A DNA stretch of 64,000 bases from UBA4055 sp036721445 (lineage in GTDB: Bacteria; UBA4055). The translations under genes were made by a program, and so were the position numbers. The notes beneath the pieces are model-generated. The model ran no database searches, was not told the DNA's origin, and worked only from the letters and a program-made list of their open reading frames with translations. The stretch lies in assembly GCA_036721445.1 (NCBI GenBank), contig DAIMKZ010000001.1, forward strand, positions 1 to 64,000, written 5' to 3'. This document shows, piece after piece, positions 9,045-18,153 of this stretch. Position 1 is the stretch's first letter; the number at the start of each line of letters is the position of its first letter.

Positions 9045-10310
9045 TCAGAAAAAACCAGTAACTGTAAGAGAGACAGAATTGAATATCCCTCCGAATTCTG
9101 ATCTTTCAGAACTCCCTGCAAATATATCAGTCCCCAGTTTAACAGAAATATTTTCATCGAAAGAATATTCGATCTCAGGCACGAAAACGGCAGAGCTGTC
9201 GTCAATATTACATACTGATACTATCGACAGAATATAATCATTCTTAATTGTGTAAGACATTGCAACTGCGGCGTAGTTTTGTGCCAGACCCGACATCTCT
9301 CCGCCTGTCAGCCTCAGAAAAGAACTGATATCGTAATCTGAACTTTGTCTTTCTCCCAGACCGTTATAATAATATTCAGTAAGAAGGTAAAGACCGCTGC
9401 CGAAAGTATAATCGAATCCGGTAGTAAGCTGAATGTATGATGAATCAGCGTCCAAAGCCTCCATGCCGTGATATCTGGGATTAATGAAAGCTCCTTCGAA
9501 CCTGTATCCTATCTCATTAAATATCTCACCTGACAGATCCGCACCTATCTGGATCTTTTCGGGTACGCCCAAAAGCTCACCGTCGTCTGTTTTGTCCCGT
9601 ATTCCGGAAAAAGAGTATTCAAATCTTCCAGCAGTAGATTTGATCCTGGCTCCGTACTTCCAGTGGTCGAAATCGCTTCCGGGTGATGTAATTATCTGAA
9701 GAGACGAATTATCTCCGAAGAAAAACGCAAGATTGACAGCGAGGACACCTATCTTTGACGCGTCAGGAGCGGTAGGGTCCTTGATGTTCCAGACATCCGT
9801 AGGATTAAAAGCGTATCCTGTTCCCCATGCTATCTGCTGCTTTCCGAATGTGATATCAAAAGAGCTGTAGAATAGTTTGATTAGGGCTCTGTCGAGCACT
9901 ATCGTTTCTTTAGGATAAAAAGAGGAGTATGACAGATGATCGAAATATCCTGAAGAATATATCTCAAGCAGCCGGTCCGCAATGATCCTCTCTTCCATTT
10001 CGAGACCGTCATACATTTCCTGATAATACTTATTTATAATTTCCGAATAAATGCTCACATCCTTGAAGGTATGGAACGGGTCCAGAGGTTTCATATCATA
10101 TCGGTACAGCAGATGTGATTCGATCTTTCCTCTGTTCTTAATATCGTAATTGCCTTCAAGCCTGAACAATGCGTTAGACGATGTCACTTCGTTCTTGCCG
10201 TCAAAGTAATTTATACTTGACTCGAGATAACCTCCCAGTCTGATTGTCTCATCTGCCTTAGAATGATTAAATAGAGCTAAGACCGATAATGCAAAGAATA
10301 ATATTTTCAT
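9045..10310 (-). CDS. Outer-membrane beta-barrel protein (lipid-export module)
   Basis: A 421-residue secreted protein with an N-terminal signal peptide (hydrophobic core to about residue 18, cleavage near KA-DE), alternating beta-strand pattern throughout and a C-terminal phenylalanine typical of outer-membrane barrels. The central FGKQQIAWGTGYAFNPTDVW segment (about 155-175) recalls DUF1302/porin-like proteins found beside RND lipid exporters. I chose ATG 10310, six bases after GGAG, rather than the TTG just before it. It follows the LolA-like and RND genes on the same strand with a 18-base gap, so it likely forms the outer-membrane part of that system. Confidence 0.8.
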   Translation of the reverse strand: MKILFFALSVLALFNHSKADETIRLGGYLESSINYFDGKNEVTSSNALFRLEGNYDIKNRGKIESHLLYRYDMKPLDPFHTFKDVSIYSEIINKYYQEMYDGLEMEERIIADRLLEIYSSGYFDHLSYSSFYPKETIVLDRALIKLFYSSFDITFGKQQIAWGTGYAFNPTDVWNIKDPTAPDASKIGVLAVNLAFFFGDNSSLQIITSPGSDFDHWKYGARIKSTAGRFEYSFSGIRDKTDDGELLGVPEKIQIGADLSGEIFNEIGYRFEGAFINPRYHGMEALDADSSYIQLTTGFDYTFGSGLYLLTEYYYNGLGERQSSDYDISSFLRLTGGEMSGLAQNYAAVAMSYTIKNDYILSIVSVCNIDDSSAVFVPEIEYSFDENISVKLGTDIFAGSSERSEFGGIFNSVSLTVTGFF

Positions 10311-10328
10311 CAATGACTCCTAAGGATA

Positions 10329-11063
10329 TTATCTTTTTAGGTATCTCTCTGTGAACATATCTTCAGGAAGTTCGATATCGTACTGAATATCTGAAGTTCG
10401 AATTACAGTTCTTGAGTCTTTCAGTATATCCTTCATCACAACTTCCCCGGCTGTCCAGTATCCCTGAACTTTTTTAATATCTTTTACTGTCAGACTCTTC
10501 CACAAATTATCATTTTCATCGTAAAACTCAGCCCCGGAGGCTAGGAAATTAATTTTATCTATCCACATGAAAAATCTGCTGTAGCTCTGATCCTTTTCCT
10601 TTGCTTTAAATTCGATCTTATAGCAGTCTTTTCCGTCCCTCGCTTCTTCACCGTTCAGGCTATAGTCGTAATCTTTCCTGTTATCTGACATCGACATATC
10701 GTCATATGAGAAATCCGAATTGTTCGCAGACTGTTTCTTCTGATGTGAAGCGATCTTTCTGACCCTGTTGGTCCTGTTCGAATAGAACCAGATATCGTCA
10801 CCGTCATTGAGCATAAGCACCTTCATTCCCTGTATCCTTTTCGGCTCGATATATTCCATCAGCATCATCTCATTACCGTTCTTTGCATAAGCCTTCATAA
10901 CAGATGTCCTGACGGTTCCGTCGGCACGGTACACTTCTTCAGTATTGACCGATACCATTGTTATAAAATTTTCATTAGCCTCGCTTTTATCAAGGATTTC
11001 GTCAACTGTAATTGCCGCACAGCTGACAACAAATCCGCAGAGCATTAAAACATACGCTTTCAT
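10329..11063 (-). CDS. LolA-like periplasmic lipid/lipoprotein carrier
   Basis: A 244-residue exported protein with an N-terminal signal sequence. The body matches the LolA-like outer-membrane lipoprotein-sorting family often paired with HAE3-type RND pumps: the ADGTVRTSVMKAYAKNG, IQGMKVLMLNDGDDIWFY and SYDDMSM segments are characteristic. Such proteins carry hydrophobic cargo across the periplasm. The start overlaps the RND stop by 4 bases, which supports one functional unit of pump, periplasmic carrier and barrel. It is not the canonical LolA, which is shorter and shows different motifs. Confidence 0.83.
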   Translation of the reverse strand: MKAYVLMLCGFVVSCAAITVDEILDKSEANENFITMVSVNTEEVYRADGTVRTSVMKAYAKNGNEMMLMEYIEPKRIQGMKVLMLNDGDDIWFYSNRTNRVRKIASHQKKQSANNSDFSYDDMSMSDNRKDYDYSLNGEEARDGKDCYKIEFKAKEKDQSYSRFFMWIDKINFLASGAEFYDENDNLWKSLTVKDIKKVQGYWTAGEVVMKDILKDSRTVIRTSDIQYDIELPEDMFTERYLKR

Positions 11064-13843
11064 TTTTTTCCTCCGTTTATTCCGATCCTGTCTTTTAAAG
11101 AGATCATGGCCGGTAAAAGAAAAGCCGAGCTAATGAAACATGATCCAACACCCAGAACAAGAACTATACCCATGCTTGCTAGACCTCTATGAGTTGCTAT
11201 TCCTATGGATCCGAAACTTATCATTGTCGTGAGTGATGTGAGAAGTATTGCCTTACCGGTGAATTTTGTGACTTTATCTATGGAATTTCTTCCCTCGATC
11301 ATGTATCTGTGGAGCATGTGTACACCGTCGTCTATGCCTATTCCTATAATAATTGGCAAAGCCATGTAGTTATTGATATTGAGCTTCATTCCAAAAAGAT
11401 ACATCAGTCCGAGCATCCATACTGAACCGATCGCGAGTGGTACAAGAGCCATAAGAGTGTATTTGAAAGATCTGAAATCAAGCGTTAGCAGTATTATGAT
11501 AACTATTGTTCCGAAAAGTATGGACATTGAACCTTTATCTTTCATTATGTCGATAAAGATCAGCATGAGTACGGGAAGACCGGTTATGTGCTCGTCTATT
11601 CTTGAAGTCTGCTCATGGAATCTATTGAGATTCCTCTCCTCCCAGATATTGTTTTTAGGGTAGATAGAAATGAGAAATCTTCCTGTGTTCTCATTGTAAT
11701 ATCTCTCTTTAATATTCGACGGAAAGGTTTCGAATGATACGATCGTCGTATCAGAGATGTTGTAGAGCAGCTCACGGAGTCCGGGCGCATAAGCTTTCTG
11801 GAAGGCTGACAGCTTTTCAGCGGCGTCTTCGGTGTTCATGAGCCTGTCGCGGAATTTAAGGATCTTGCTGTCCCTGTCTTTTTTCCCTGCGATTTCATCG
11901 GTTTTAGTTACTATCTTGTTCGACTCTCCCCTGCTCATAACTGAAAGCTCGCCTATCTCAACAAAATTATAGTGCAGTCTTTCCAGCTCGTCAGCTATTT
12001 CTTCCATTTCTTCTGCGTCAACTTCAGGTCTGACCTCAATATTTTTAATTCTGTTTCTGTATTCGGCAAGGAATTTCTGATTTTTTCGCTGCTCCTGTTC
12101 GGGCTGAAAGAATTCCGACACACATTCAACTCTGCCGATAAGACCTGTTCTGTCAGCAAGTTTTTTGATCTTTGCGACCTTTGACCTGGCGCTGTCAAGC
12201 CCTGTAACAGTGAACATTGCAAAATCAGGCGATATCTCGAATTTATCTATTATCTCGTCCTGGGCGATTATAGCCGGCATTCCTTCAGGTTCCAGCTTTG
12301 TCATATCATATTCATATTCCAGCTTATAAGCACCGTAAACTGAAAGAACTGTCAGGATCAGACTTGCTGTAATAACGATAATGATATATGAAGTATGTTT
12401 GGATAGTTTTCCTATATTTTCCATAAAATGGAACTGCATGAATTCTGAAACGGCGCGAAATGGTTTAAGTGAAGCAATTTTGTTAACAGTCTCGTTAAGC
12501 GGTTTGATAAGAGGTTTTTTCCTGTTGTCTCTCACAATAAGAGCCGGAAGAAGTACGAACATGGCAGCAAGGGTCATCATGATTCCTGATCCCATGGCAA
12601 ATCCCATCTCTCCAAATGCCCTGAAACCCAGGAATATCAGTATAAAAAAGACCATAGCTGTTGTAAGACCTCCCGTAAGTACTCCGTTGCCTACAGTCTG
12701 ATACATAGTATCAATAGCCTCTTCGGGGTCTTTGCCGTGATCAAGGGCGTCCCTGTAGCCCGAGAGAAAATGGATCGCGAAATCTATTCCGAGTCCGACA
12801 AGCATTACTCCGAATGCCGCGGACATAGTGTTCAGGTAGTGAAGGGTTACTGCGAGCAGTCCGGCGACCCAGATAATGGAAACAGTAAGAGTTAATATTG
12901 AATAAAAGGGAGATTTCCATGACTTGAATGAGCTTATCACAATGAGCATTACGATAAAAAGCGCTGCTACTGTTGACCATCCGAAATCGTTTACTATCGC
13001 CTCCTGCTCCTCATAACCGATTATAGGTGTTCCCGCCAAAGCGAATTCAAGATCGGGAAAACGGTCTTTTATGCCTGCCATTTCTTCTATTATTATTTCG
13101 CACATTATAAGCAGGTTGTCAAAGTCGTCTGTGCTTACAGTAGGCACAATGCTCATAAGGAGCATTTCTCTGTCTGGTGAGAACATGTATTCATCACCTA
13201 TAACAAGTTTCGTTGCGCTTTCTTCAGCTTTGACCGTATCCCTGTCAGTCAGGAAAGCGTCGAACGAACTGATGAAAGCGTAAATATTATTAAGACCGAT
13301 TACGGCCTGAGCCTCTCCGTCTATTGAGCTCAGATTATCGCTGTCACCCACGAATTCAGATTCGAAATTGTCATTTATGTTGGCAAGTATGCCTGCAAAA
13401 TTCAGATCGGCGTACATTTTTATAAAATTCTTAAGATCTTTGTTTTTCTGGATTATAGCACCATGCTGTCTGAAAAAATCAACATCCAGTCTGGAATCAA
13501 CTCTTTTTACAAAATTCACTGTATCGTTTTCAGATATTACTCGAGGTATGAACGCAAACTCTTCAGCGATGATTTCTGCAGCTTCTATCATCCTTTTCTT
13601 ATCTTTCGCAGCGCTTTTGATAGTGATCATTATCTGAGCATCGGATGTAAAATCTTCGATTATTCTGTTAAATGACTCTACTTGAGGAACATCTGAAGGC
13701 ATCATATCAGCCAGCTGATTCTTTATTCCCAGGCGCATTGAAAGAAAAAGCTGGAGCACAGTAACACAAATGATAAAAAGAATTACCTTCCCGTTATGCC
13801 TGATTATAAGTCCGGAAAGTTTTCTGTAGAGTTTCTCTCTCAT
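11060..13843 (-). CDS. RND-superfamily (HAE3/MMPL-type) exporter
   Basis: About 927 residues with the two-fold RND layout: one helix, a large periplasmic loop, five or six helices, then the same again. Each half carries the GxDFAIH or GIDDGVH motif in TM4, where the proton-relay acids lie (MLVGLGIDFAIHFL and IIGIGIDDGVHML). This resembles hopanoid/lipid transporters such as HpnN. I start at ATG 13843, since an upstream GTG at 13897 would overlap the ClC gene. With the LolA-like protein and barrel it probably exports a hydrophobic compound to the outer membrane. Cargo unknown. Confidence 0.87.
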   Translation of the reverse strand: MREKLYRKLSGLIIRHNGKVILFIICVTVLQLFLSMRLGIKNQLADMMPSDVPQVESFNRIIEDFTSDAQIMITIKSAAKDKKRMIEAAEIIAEEFAFIPRVISENDTVNFVKRVDSRLDVDFFRQHGAIIQKNKDLKNFIKMYADLNFAGILANINDNFESEFVGDSDNLSSIDGEAQAVIGLNNIYAFISSFDAFLTDRDTVKAEESATKLVIGDEYMFSPDREMLLMSIVPTVSTDDFDNLLIMCEIIIEEMAGIKDRFPDLEFALAGTPIIGYEEQEAIVNDFGWSTVAALFIVMLIVISSFKSWKSPFYSILTLTVSIIWVAGLLAVTLHYLNTMSAAFGVMLVGLGIDFAIHFLSGYRDALDHGKDPEEAIDTMYQTVGNGVLTGGLTTAMVFFILIFLGFRAFGEMGFAMGSGIMMTLAAMFVLLPALIVRDNRKKPLIKPLNETVNKIASLKPFRAVSEFMQFHFMENIGKLSKHTSYIIIVITASLILTVLSVYGAYKLEYEYDMTKLEPEGMPAIIAQDEIIDKFEISPDFAMFTVTGLDSARSKVAKIKKLADRTGLIGRVECVSEFFQPEQEQRKNQKFLAEYRNRIKNIEVRPEVDAEEMEEIADELERLHYNFVEIGELSVMSRGESNKIVTKTDEIAGKKDRDSKILKFRDRLMNTEDAAEKLSAFQKAYAPGLRELLYNISDTTIVSFETFPSNIKERYYNENTGRFLISIYPKNNIWEERNLNRFHEQTSRIDEHITGLPVLMLIFIDIMKDKGSMSILFGTIVIIILLTLDFRSFKYTLMALVPLAIGSVWMLGLMYLFGMKLNINNYMALPIIIGIGIDDGVHMLHRYMIEGRNSIDKVTKFTGKAILLTSLTTMISFGSIGIATHRGLASMGIVLVLGVGSCFISSAFLLPAMISLKDRIGINGGKK

Positions 13844-13859
13844 TTTATCTGCCTGAAAT

Positions 13860-15584
13860 TTAAGATTGTACCGCGCTCTGAGCTCTGATAAGATCACGCA
13901 GAGTTACGATTCCTACGATCTTTTCTGACTGCCTGTCCAGAACCGTAAGAACATAAATGTCATATTCTATGAACCTGTTGCCGATATCTTTAAGGCTTTC
14001 GTCTGAATAACATGTACCTGCCTTGTGTACGGGCGGCATTACTTTATCCTTCAAGGAATTCTGCATTTCTGTTCTGCCCATGATCCCTTCGAGTTTACCG
14101 TCAATTATAAACGGGAATGCTTTGTAAGGATACGATTCGAGGCTGTTCTCGACGGATGAAAGACTCAATTCCGGAACATAAGCGACTTTCGGATTCATGA
14201 TTACCGATATCGGAAGATTCTGCCATCCCTGAAGATCTACGGGCGGTTTTATTTTGTGGAATTCGTGGCCGTCCTGAATAAGCAGAGCTTCATAGAAGTT
14301 CATTCCGGAGAATTTTTTCGCAACTGCCTGACTTATTATTATACCTATCATTAATGCGGGCACCAGCTCAAACTGGTGCGTCATTTCGAAAACTATGAGA
14401 ACTGATGTCAGAGGCGCGTGAAGCAGACCTCCGAGATACGCGCTCATTCCGACCGCAGCAAGTACAATATGGTCGGCGGTGGTCAGAGGCAGCCAGATAT
14501 CGGCAATACCCGCAATAAAGAATCCGCAGAAAGCTCCGATAAAAAGTGACGGAGCGAATATTCCTCCGCAGCCGCCGAAACTGTAGCTTCCCCATGTTGC
14601 GAGCAGTTTTCCCGCAAGCAGTATTCCGGCTATCTGCCAGCCTATCCTGTTGCTCATTGCCTCGGAAAGATCCTGATATCCTAGACCGAACACACCAATT
14701 TTATCAGTTGCCAAATACACCGTGATCCCAATCATCCATGTGATCAGACCTCCGAAAAGCGGGAGCAGCCATCCGGGTATTTTTTTCTGCTTTTTTAATT
14801 TGTAGCGGTATTGAAGAGTAAATTTCTGATACATTGACGCAAGATATGATGCGGCGGCGGCTACAAATGGTACTACGGCATAATGGAACCAGCTTATATT
14901 CTTGATCGACGGCAGCGAAAATGAAGGCTGCCTTCCCAGGGTGGCAAAAACGACGAACGCACCGACGACCGAAGACAGAACTACCCTGCCCAGATATCTG
15001 TTGTTAAGATCTCCGACTATCTCTTCGATCACAAAACTGATAGCGGCAAGAGGTGTATTGAAAGCAGCCGCAAGACCTGCTGATGCGCCTACAAGATTTG
15101 CCGCCCTTTTATTCCTCGGTGAACCTCCGAGCAAACCATCCAGATTCGTCGCAATGCTGCTTCCGATGAAAACGGAAGGACCCTCCCTGCCGAGACTGTT
15201 GCCTCCGCCTATACTGAGAGCGCCTGCAATAAATTTGATTACAGCGGGTCTGATCTTAATATTCCCCATTTGTTTCCAGTATGAAGACTTAACCTGCGGT
15301 ATCCCGCTTCCTGCCGCATCAGGGCTCAATACGAACAGTAAAAATCCAACGATAAGCGAGGTTACCGATATCATAAGAAAGCTGGCAACGACAAAATATA
15401 ATTTAGATTCCTCTGCGAAACGAAGGTAAGTAAGAGCGAATATCTTCTTAACCGTGAACATAAACACAACAGCCGAGAGAGCCGCAGTCATACTGAGTAT
15501 AAGAGTAACTATTATCGGTCTGGTATTCTCAGGTATCCGCTGCAGGATAGAAGATATGAAATTCTTAAGTTTTCTATAAGGCAT
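13860..15584 (-). CDS. ClC-family chloride channel/antiporter with two CBS domains
   Basis: A 574-residue membrane protein. Selectivity-filter motifs are GSGIPQ at 92-97, GREGP at 132-136 (E134 is the gating glutamate), and GGIFAP with SLFIG in the C-terminal half. Two CBS domains occupy roughly residues 430-574, the first around VIMNPKVAYVPE and the second ending IVGIVTLRDLIRA; these normally sense adenine nucleotides. Whether it is a channel or a Cl-/H+ exchanger cannot be settled here. Its start overlaps the end of the upstream HAD gene by 11 bases. Confidence 0.92.
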   Translation of the reverse strand: MPYRKLKNFISSILQRIPENTRPIIVTLILSMTAALSAVVFMFTVKKIFALTYLRFAEESKLYFVVASFLMISVTSLIVGFLLFVLSPDAAGSGIPQVKSSYWKQMGNIKIRPAVIKFIAGALSIGGGNSLGREGPSVFIGSSIATNLDGLLGGSPRNKRAANLVGASAGLAAAFNTPLAAISFVIEEIVGDLNNRYLGRVVLSSVVGAFVVFATLGRQPSFSLPSIKNISWFHYAVVPFVAAAASYLASMYQKFTLQYRYKLKKQKKIPGWLLPLFGGLITWMIGITVYLATDKIGVFGLGYQDLSEAMSNRIGWQIAGILLAGKLLATWGSYSFGGCGGIFAPSLFIGAFCGFFIAGIADIWLPLTTADHIVLAAVGMSAYLGGLLHAPLTSVLIVFEMTHQFELVPALMIGIIISQAVAKKFSGMNFYEALLIQDGHEFHKIKPPVDLQGWQNLPISVIMNPKVAYVPELSLSSVENSLESYPYKAFPFIIDGKLEGIMGRTEMQNSLKDKVMPPVHKAGTCYSDESLKDIGNRFIEYDIYVLTVLDRQSEKIVGIVTLRDLIRAQSAVQS

Positions 15585-16305
15585 CGTCCGCCGCCCTTGA
15601 TATTAAATCAGTAACCTCCCGCCAGCTGTTTGCCGTGAAATCGGCGGTTGTCAGTTCGCTGTCATCGTTACGGAATCCCGTAAAAAGTATAGAGTGCATT
15701 CCTGACGATCTTGCTCCTATAATATCCTTATCCTCCCTGTCGCCAATGTGTACCATCTGTTCAGTCCTGCAGCCGGCTTTCTCGGAAGCGAGTTTGAAAG
15801 CTCTCTCGTCAGGTTTTGAAAAACCGGTCTCATCGGAGAAAACGCCGTAGCAGAACCTATCCAGCAGATCATTCTTCTCCAGAGCCTTTCTCAGCTCTCT
15901 TCCGGGCTCGAAGCCTGTATCAGATATTATTATCATTTTATACTTTTCCGATAATTTCCTGATCGAATCCGCTATTTCAGGTCTAAGATCAAAATATTTC
16001 TTGGTAATTAGGCTTTCATTATAACTTACAAGTTCGGAGAAATCGTTTTCATCAAATTCTACACCAGTAAGTTTTTCGATATGCCTGAACATTTCGGGAG
16101 TAGTCGGTGTCCTTCTGTGATTGTGCCATATATCTTCAAAGTGATCGTAGATCGATCTCATCAGCTTTTCGGAAGTATCAAAGGTAATATCGTACTTCCC
16201 GAATATACGCGACGAATGCTCCACTCTTTCCTGAAATATCTCTTCAGTGAAAGGATAAGGCGCAATCGTGTCCCAGAAATCTACAGTTACAGCTTTGATT
16301 TTCAA
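15574..16305 (-). CDS. HAD-superfamily phosphatase
   Basis: About 243 residues. Motif I VDFWDTI (Asp nucleophile plus Asp two residues after the Trp), motif II IISDTG, a Lys in GFSKPD and motif IV IGDREDKDIIGA are in order, with a helical cap between motifs I and II. This is HAD subfamily IA, phosphoglycolate-phosphatase-like; substrate unknown. An ATG exists at 16323, but a strong AGGAGG lies just inside it, nine bases before a TTG at 16305, so I prefer the TTG. Leader gene of the ClC unit. Confidence 0.82.
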   Translation of the reverse strand: MKIKAVTVDFWDTIAPYPFTEEIFQERVEHSSRIFGKYDITFDTSEKLMRSIYDHFEDIWHNHRRTPTTPEMFRHIEKLTGVEFDENDFSELVSYNESLITKKYFDLRPEIADSIRKLSEKYKMIIISDTGFEPGRELRKALEKNDLLDRFCYGVFSDETGFSKPDERAFKLASEKAGCRTEQMVHIGDREDKDIIGARSSGMHSILFTGFRNDDSELTTADFTANSWREVTDLISRAADDAL

Positions 16306-16435
16306 TGCGGTGATCCTCCTCATTACATACTGTCCCTAAATATATATAATTAATCTTAATCTATCAAGCATTACAATTAACTTGCAGAAATAATTGTTTT
16401 TGGCTAAATTTGTTCAAAAAAACGGACGCAGTTAA

Positions 16436-17206
16436 ATGGCTTCAAAAATATTTCATGTCGGTATTGATCTTCACGGAACTCTGATAACTAATAAAGAATT
16501 CCTTTCGGAAGGGTCTGAAAATGAGCTCAGAGAAGTAATTGAATCAAAACCTGACGACATAAAACTCTATTTATGTACAGGGAATGACCTTCCGTTCGTA
16601 AAACGAAAGCTCGGGAGTCTTGCAGGGCTTTTTGACGGAGCTGTACTGGAAACAGGCTGTGTGATCTCCGAAGATATGGAGAAGGAGGAAGTGATCGTTC
16701 CCGAGTCCATTGTTGATCAGATCAAAGCCCTCGAGAATACTCTGATAGACTGTGATTATCCCGAGATATATAAGTTCGCAAGAAGACTCTCTACAATAAG
16801 TATGTTCACGAAATATGAATTCAGCCTGGAAGATTTTTTTCAGAAGATAAGCAGTGAGCTTAAATTCATTGATTTCGCACGAGTTACCCGTTCGAGCGTT
16901 GCGGTAGATATTATACCTGCAAAGAGGGACAAATTCAACGGTATCGAATATTTCGGAAAGGGCAGCGGAGTGTTTGTTTCGGTGGCTGATTCTCTAAACG
17001 ATCTTGAATGGCTTAAGAAATCCGATATTTCATACATGCCGGGAAACGCTGACCCTGTAACCGTCAGTTTGCTTGAAAAATCAAAAAAAAGAGTACCTCT
17101 CGGTTCTGAACTGGATAACAAAAGCCTGTACATAAGCGGCAGAACTGAAACTTTCGGAGTTATTGATATATTAAGAAATCTTTTTGATAATTACAGATCG
17201 TTCTGA
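16436..17206 (+). CDS. HAD-IIB-like hydrolase with altered motif I
   Basis: A 256-residue protein with the HAD-IIB (Cof/sucrose-phosphatase-like) order: DLHGTL at 10-15, YLCTGND near 43-49, a Lys in IPAKRDK, and ADSLND near 184. The second Asp of the usual DxD is replaced by His (D10-L-H12), which would remove the standard general acid/base. It may have altered activity or be a binding protein. Its 3' end overlaps the convergent kinase gene by 16 bases, with no terminator between. Confidence 0.7.
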   Translation: MASKIFHVGIDLHGTLITNKEFLSEGSENELREVIESKPDDIKLYLCTGNDLPFVKRKLGSLAGLFDGAVLETGCVISEDMEKEEVIVPESIVDQIKALENTLIDCDYPEIYKFARRLSTISMFTKYEFSLEDFFQKISSELKFIDFARVTRSSVAVDIIPAKRDKFNGIEYFGKGSGVFVSVADSLNDLEWLKKSDISYMPGNADPVTVSLLEKSKKRVPLGSELDNKSLYISGRTETFGVIDILRNLFDNYRSF

Positions 17207-18153
17207 TCAAGCATTGAACTGGCTGCTTCAAGATCGATTCTTTTGTCGCTGATATAAATGTTCATATCGTTAATAAGTTCTTTTTTTATCAGATCAACCA
17301 GCTTTTCCTGTTTGAATACAGAACCGTGAAGAACTACGAAAGGAGCTTTCCTGTCTATATGTTCCGAACAGTTCCTGACAAGTTCGATAAGCTCCGAGGC
17401 TCCCCTCTCAATTATCTCTTCAGCGACTTTACATCCGTTTTCGGCAGCCGCAAAAACCAGTTCGGACGCGGAAGAAATTACTGACCTTGCATCTCCTTTG
17501 TAAATAACCTCGAATAACTCATCCGTTCTTTGAACACCAAAATGACTTTTTACCAAATCTTCAAGTAAAGACCCTTTTCCAAAATGATAATACGACCTGA
17601 AGGCTGCTTTGACCGCCTCTTTTCCGAACCAGAATCCGGAACCTGCATCATCTATCAGATATCCGAAACCACCTGTTCTGAAAAGGTCTCCGTTCTGATC
17701 TTTTCCATAGCATATACTTCCCGTTCCTGATATTAGCAGCAGCCCAGGTTTTTCGGCAAAATATACATTCAGTGCAAGAAGCGCGTCAGAATTAATGATC
17801 AGATGACCTATTGAAATATCATAACCCAGCGCAGCTTTTTTAAAAACATTTCTGAATCTTGTCTCATAATCGTCTGAAGATGTTCCGGCAAAACCGGCGG
17901 TGATATTTATCAGCGTTTTTATCCTCAACCTGTCTTTCAGGTTAATAAAAGCCTCTCTGAACATTGTCAGGACATTTTCTTCGAATTCGTCTCCGTTAAG
18001 AAGGTTTGAAGGTCCGTAACTTCCGGAAAACGCAATTCTGCCCTCTTTATCAAGTATGGTGATATTTGTTTTTGTTCCGCCGCCGTCTATACCGGCATAA
18101 AGAACTGAAGGCCCGTAAACTTTATTCTCCTGACCGGATTGCAGATCAGTCAT
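17191..18153 (-). CDS. BadF/BcrA-type ATPase-fold sugar kinase (N-acetylglucosamine kinase-like)
   Basis: A 320-residue ASKHA-fold protein. The phosphate-1 loop GIDGGGTKTN is near residue 20-29, the phosphate-2 region LLLISGTGSICYG near 120, followed by GGFGYLIDDAGSGFW. This pattern is that of N-acetylglucosamine kinases rather than the iron-sulfur 2-hydroxyacyl-CoA dehydratase activators, which carry a Cys motif absent here. It overlaps the PTS-IIA fusion gene by 8 bases, so a role in amino-sugar metabolism linked to phosphotransfer control is plausible but inferred. Confidence 0.78.
   Translation of the reverse strand: MTDLQSGQENKVYGPSVLYAGIDGGGTKTNITILDKEGRIAFSGSYGPSNLLNGDEFEENVLTMFREAFINLKDRLRIKTLINITAGFAGTSSDDYETRFRNVFKKAALGYDISIGHLIINSDALLALNVYFAEKPGLLLISGTGSICYGKDQNGDLFRTGGFGYLIDDAGSGFWFGKEAVKAAFRSYYHFGKGSLLEDLVKSHFGVQRTDELFEVIYKGDARSVISSASELVFAAAENGCKVAEEIIERGASELIELVRNCSEHIDRKAPFVVLHGSVFKQEKLVDLIKKELINDMNIYISDKRIDLEAASSMLDQNDL

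Noticed and set aside
14902..15429. A 175-codon plus-strand frame within the ClC gene
   Set aside because: Opposite the selectivity-filter coding region and rich in low-complexity residues; shadow ORF.
17191..18153. 2-hydroxyacyl-CoA dehydratase activator
   Set aside because: No conserved iron-sulfur cysteine pair, and the motif order fits sugar kinases of the BadF group.
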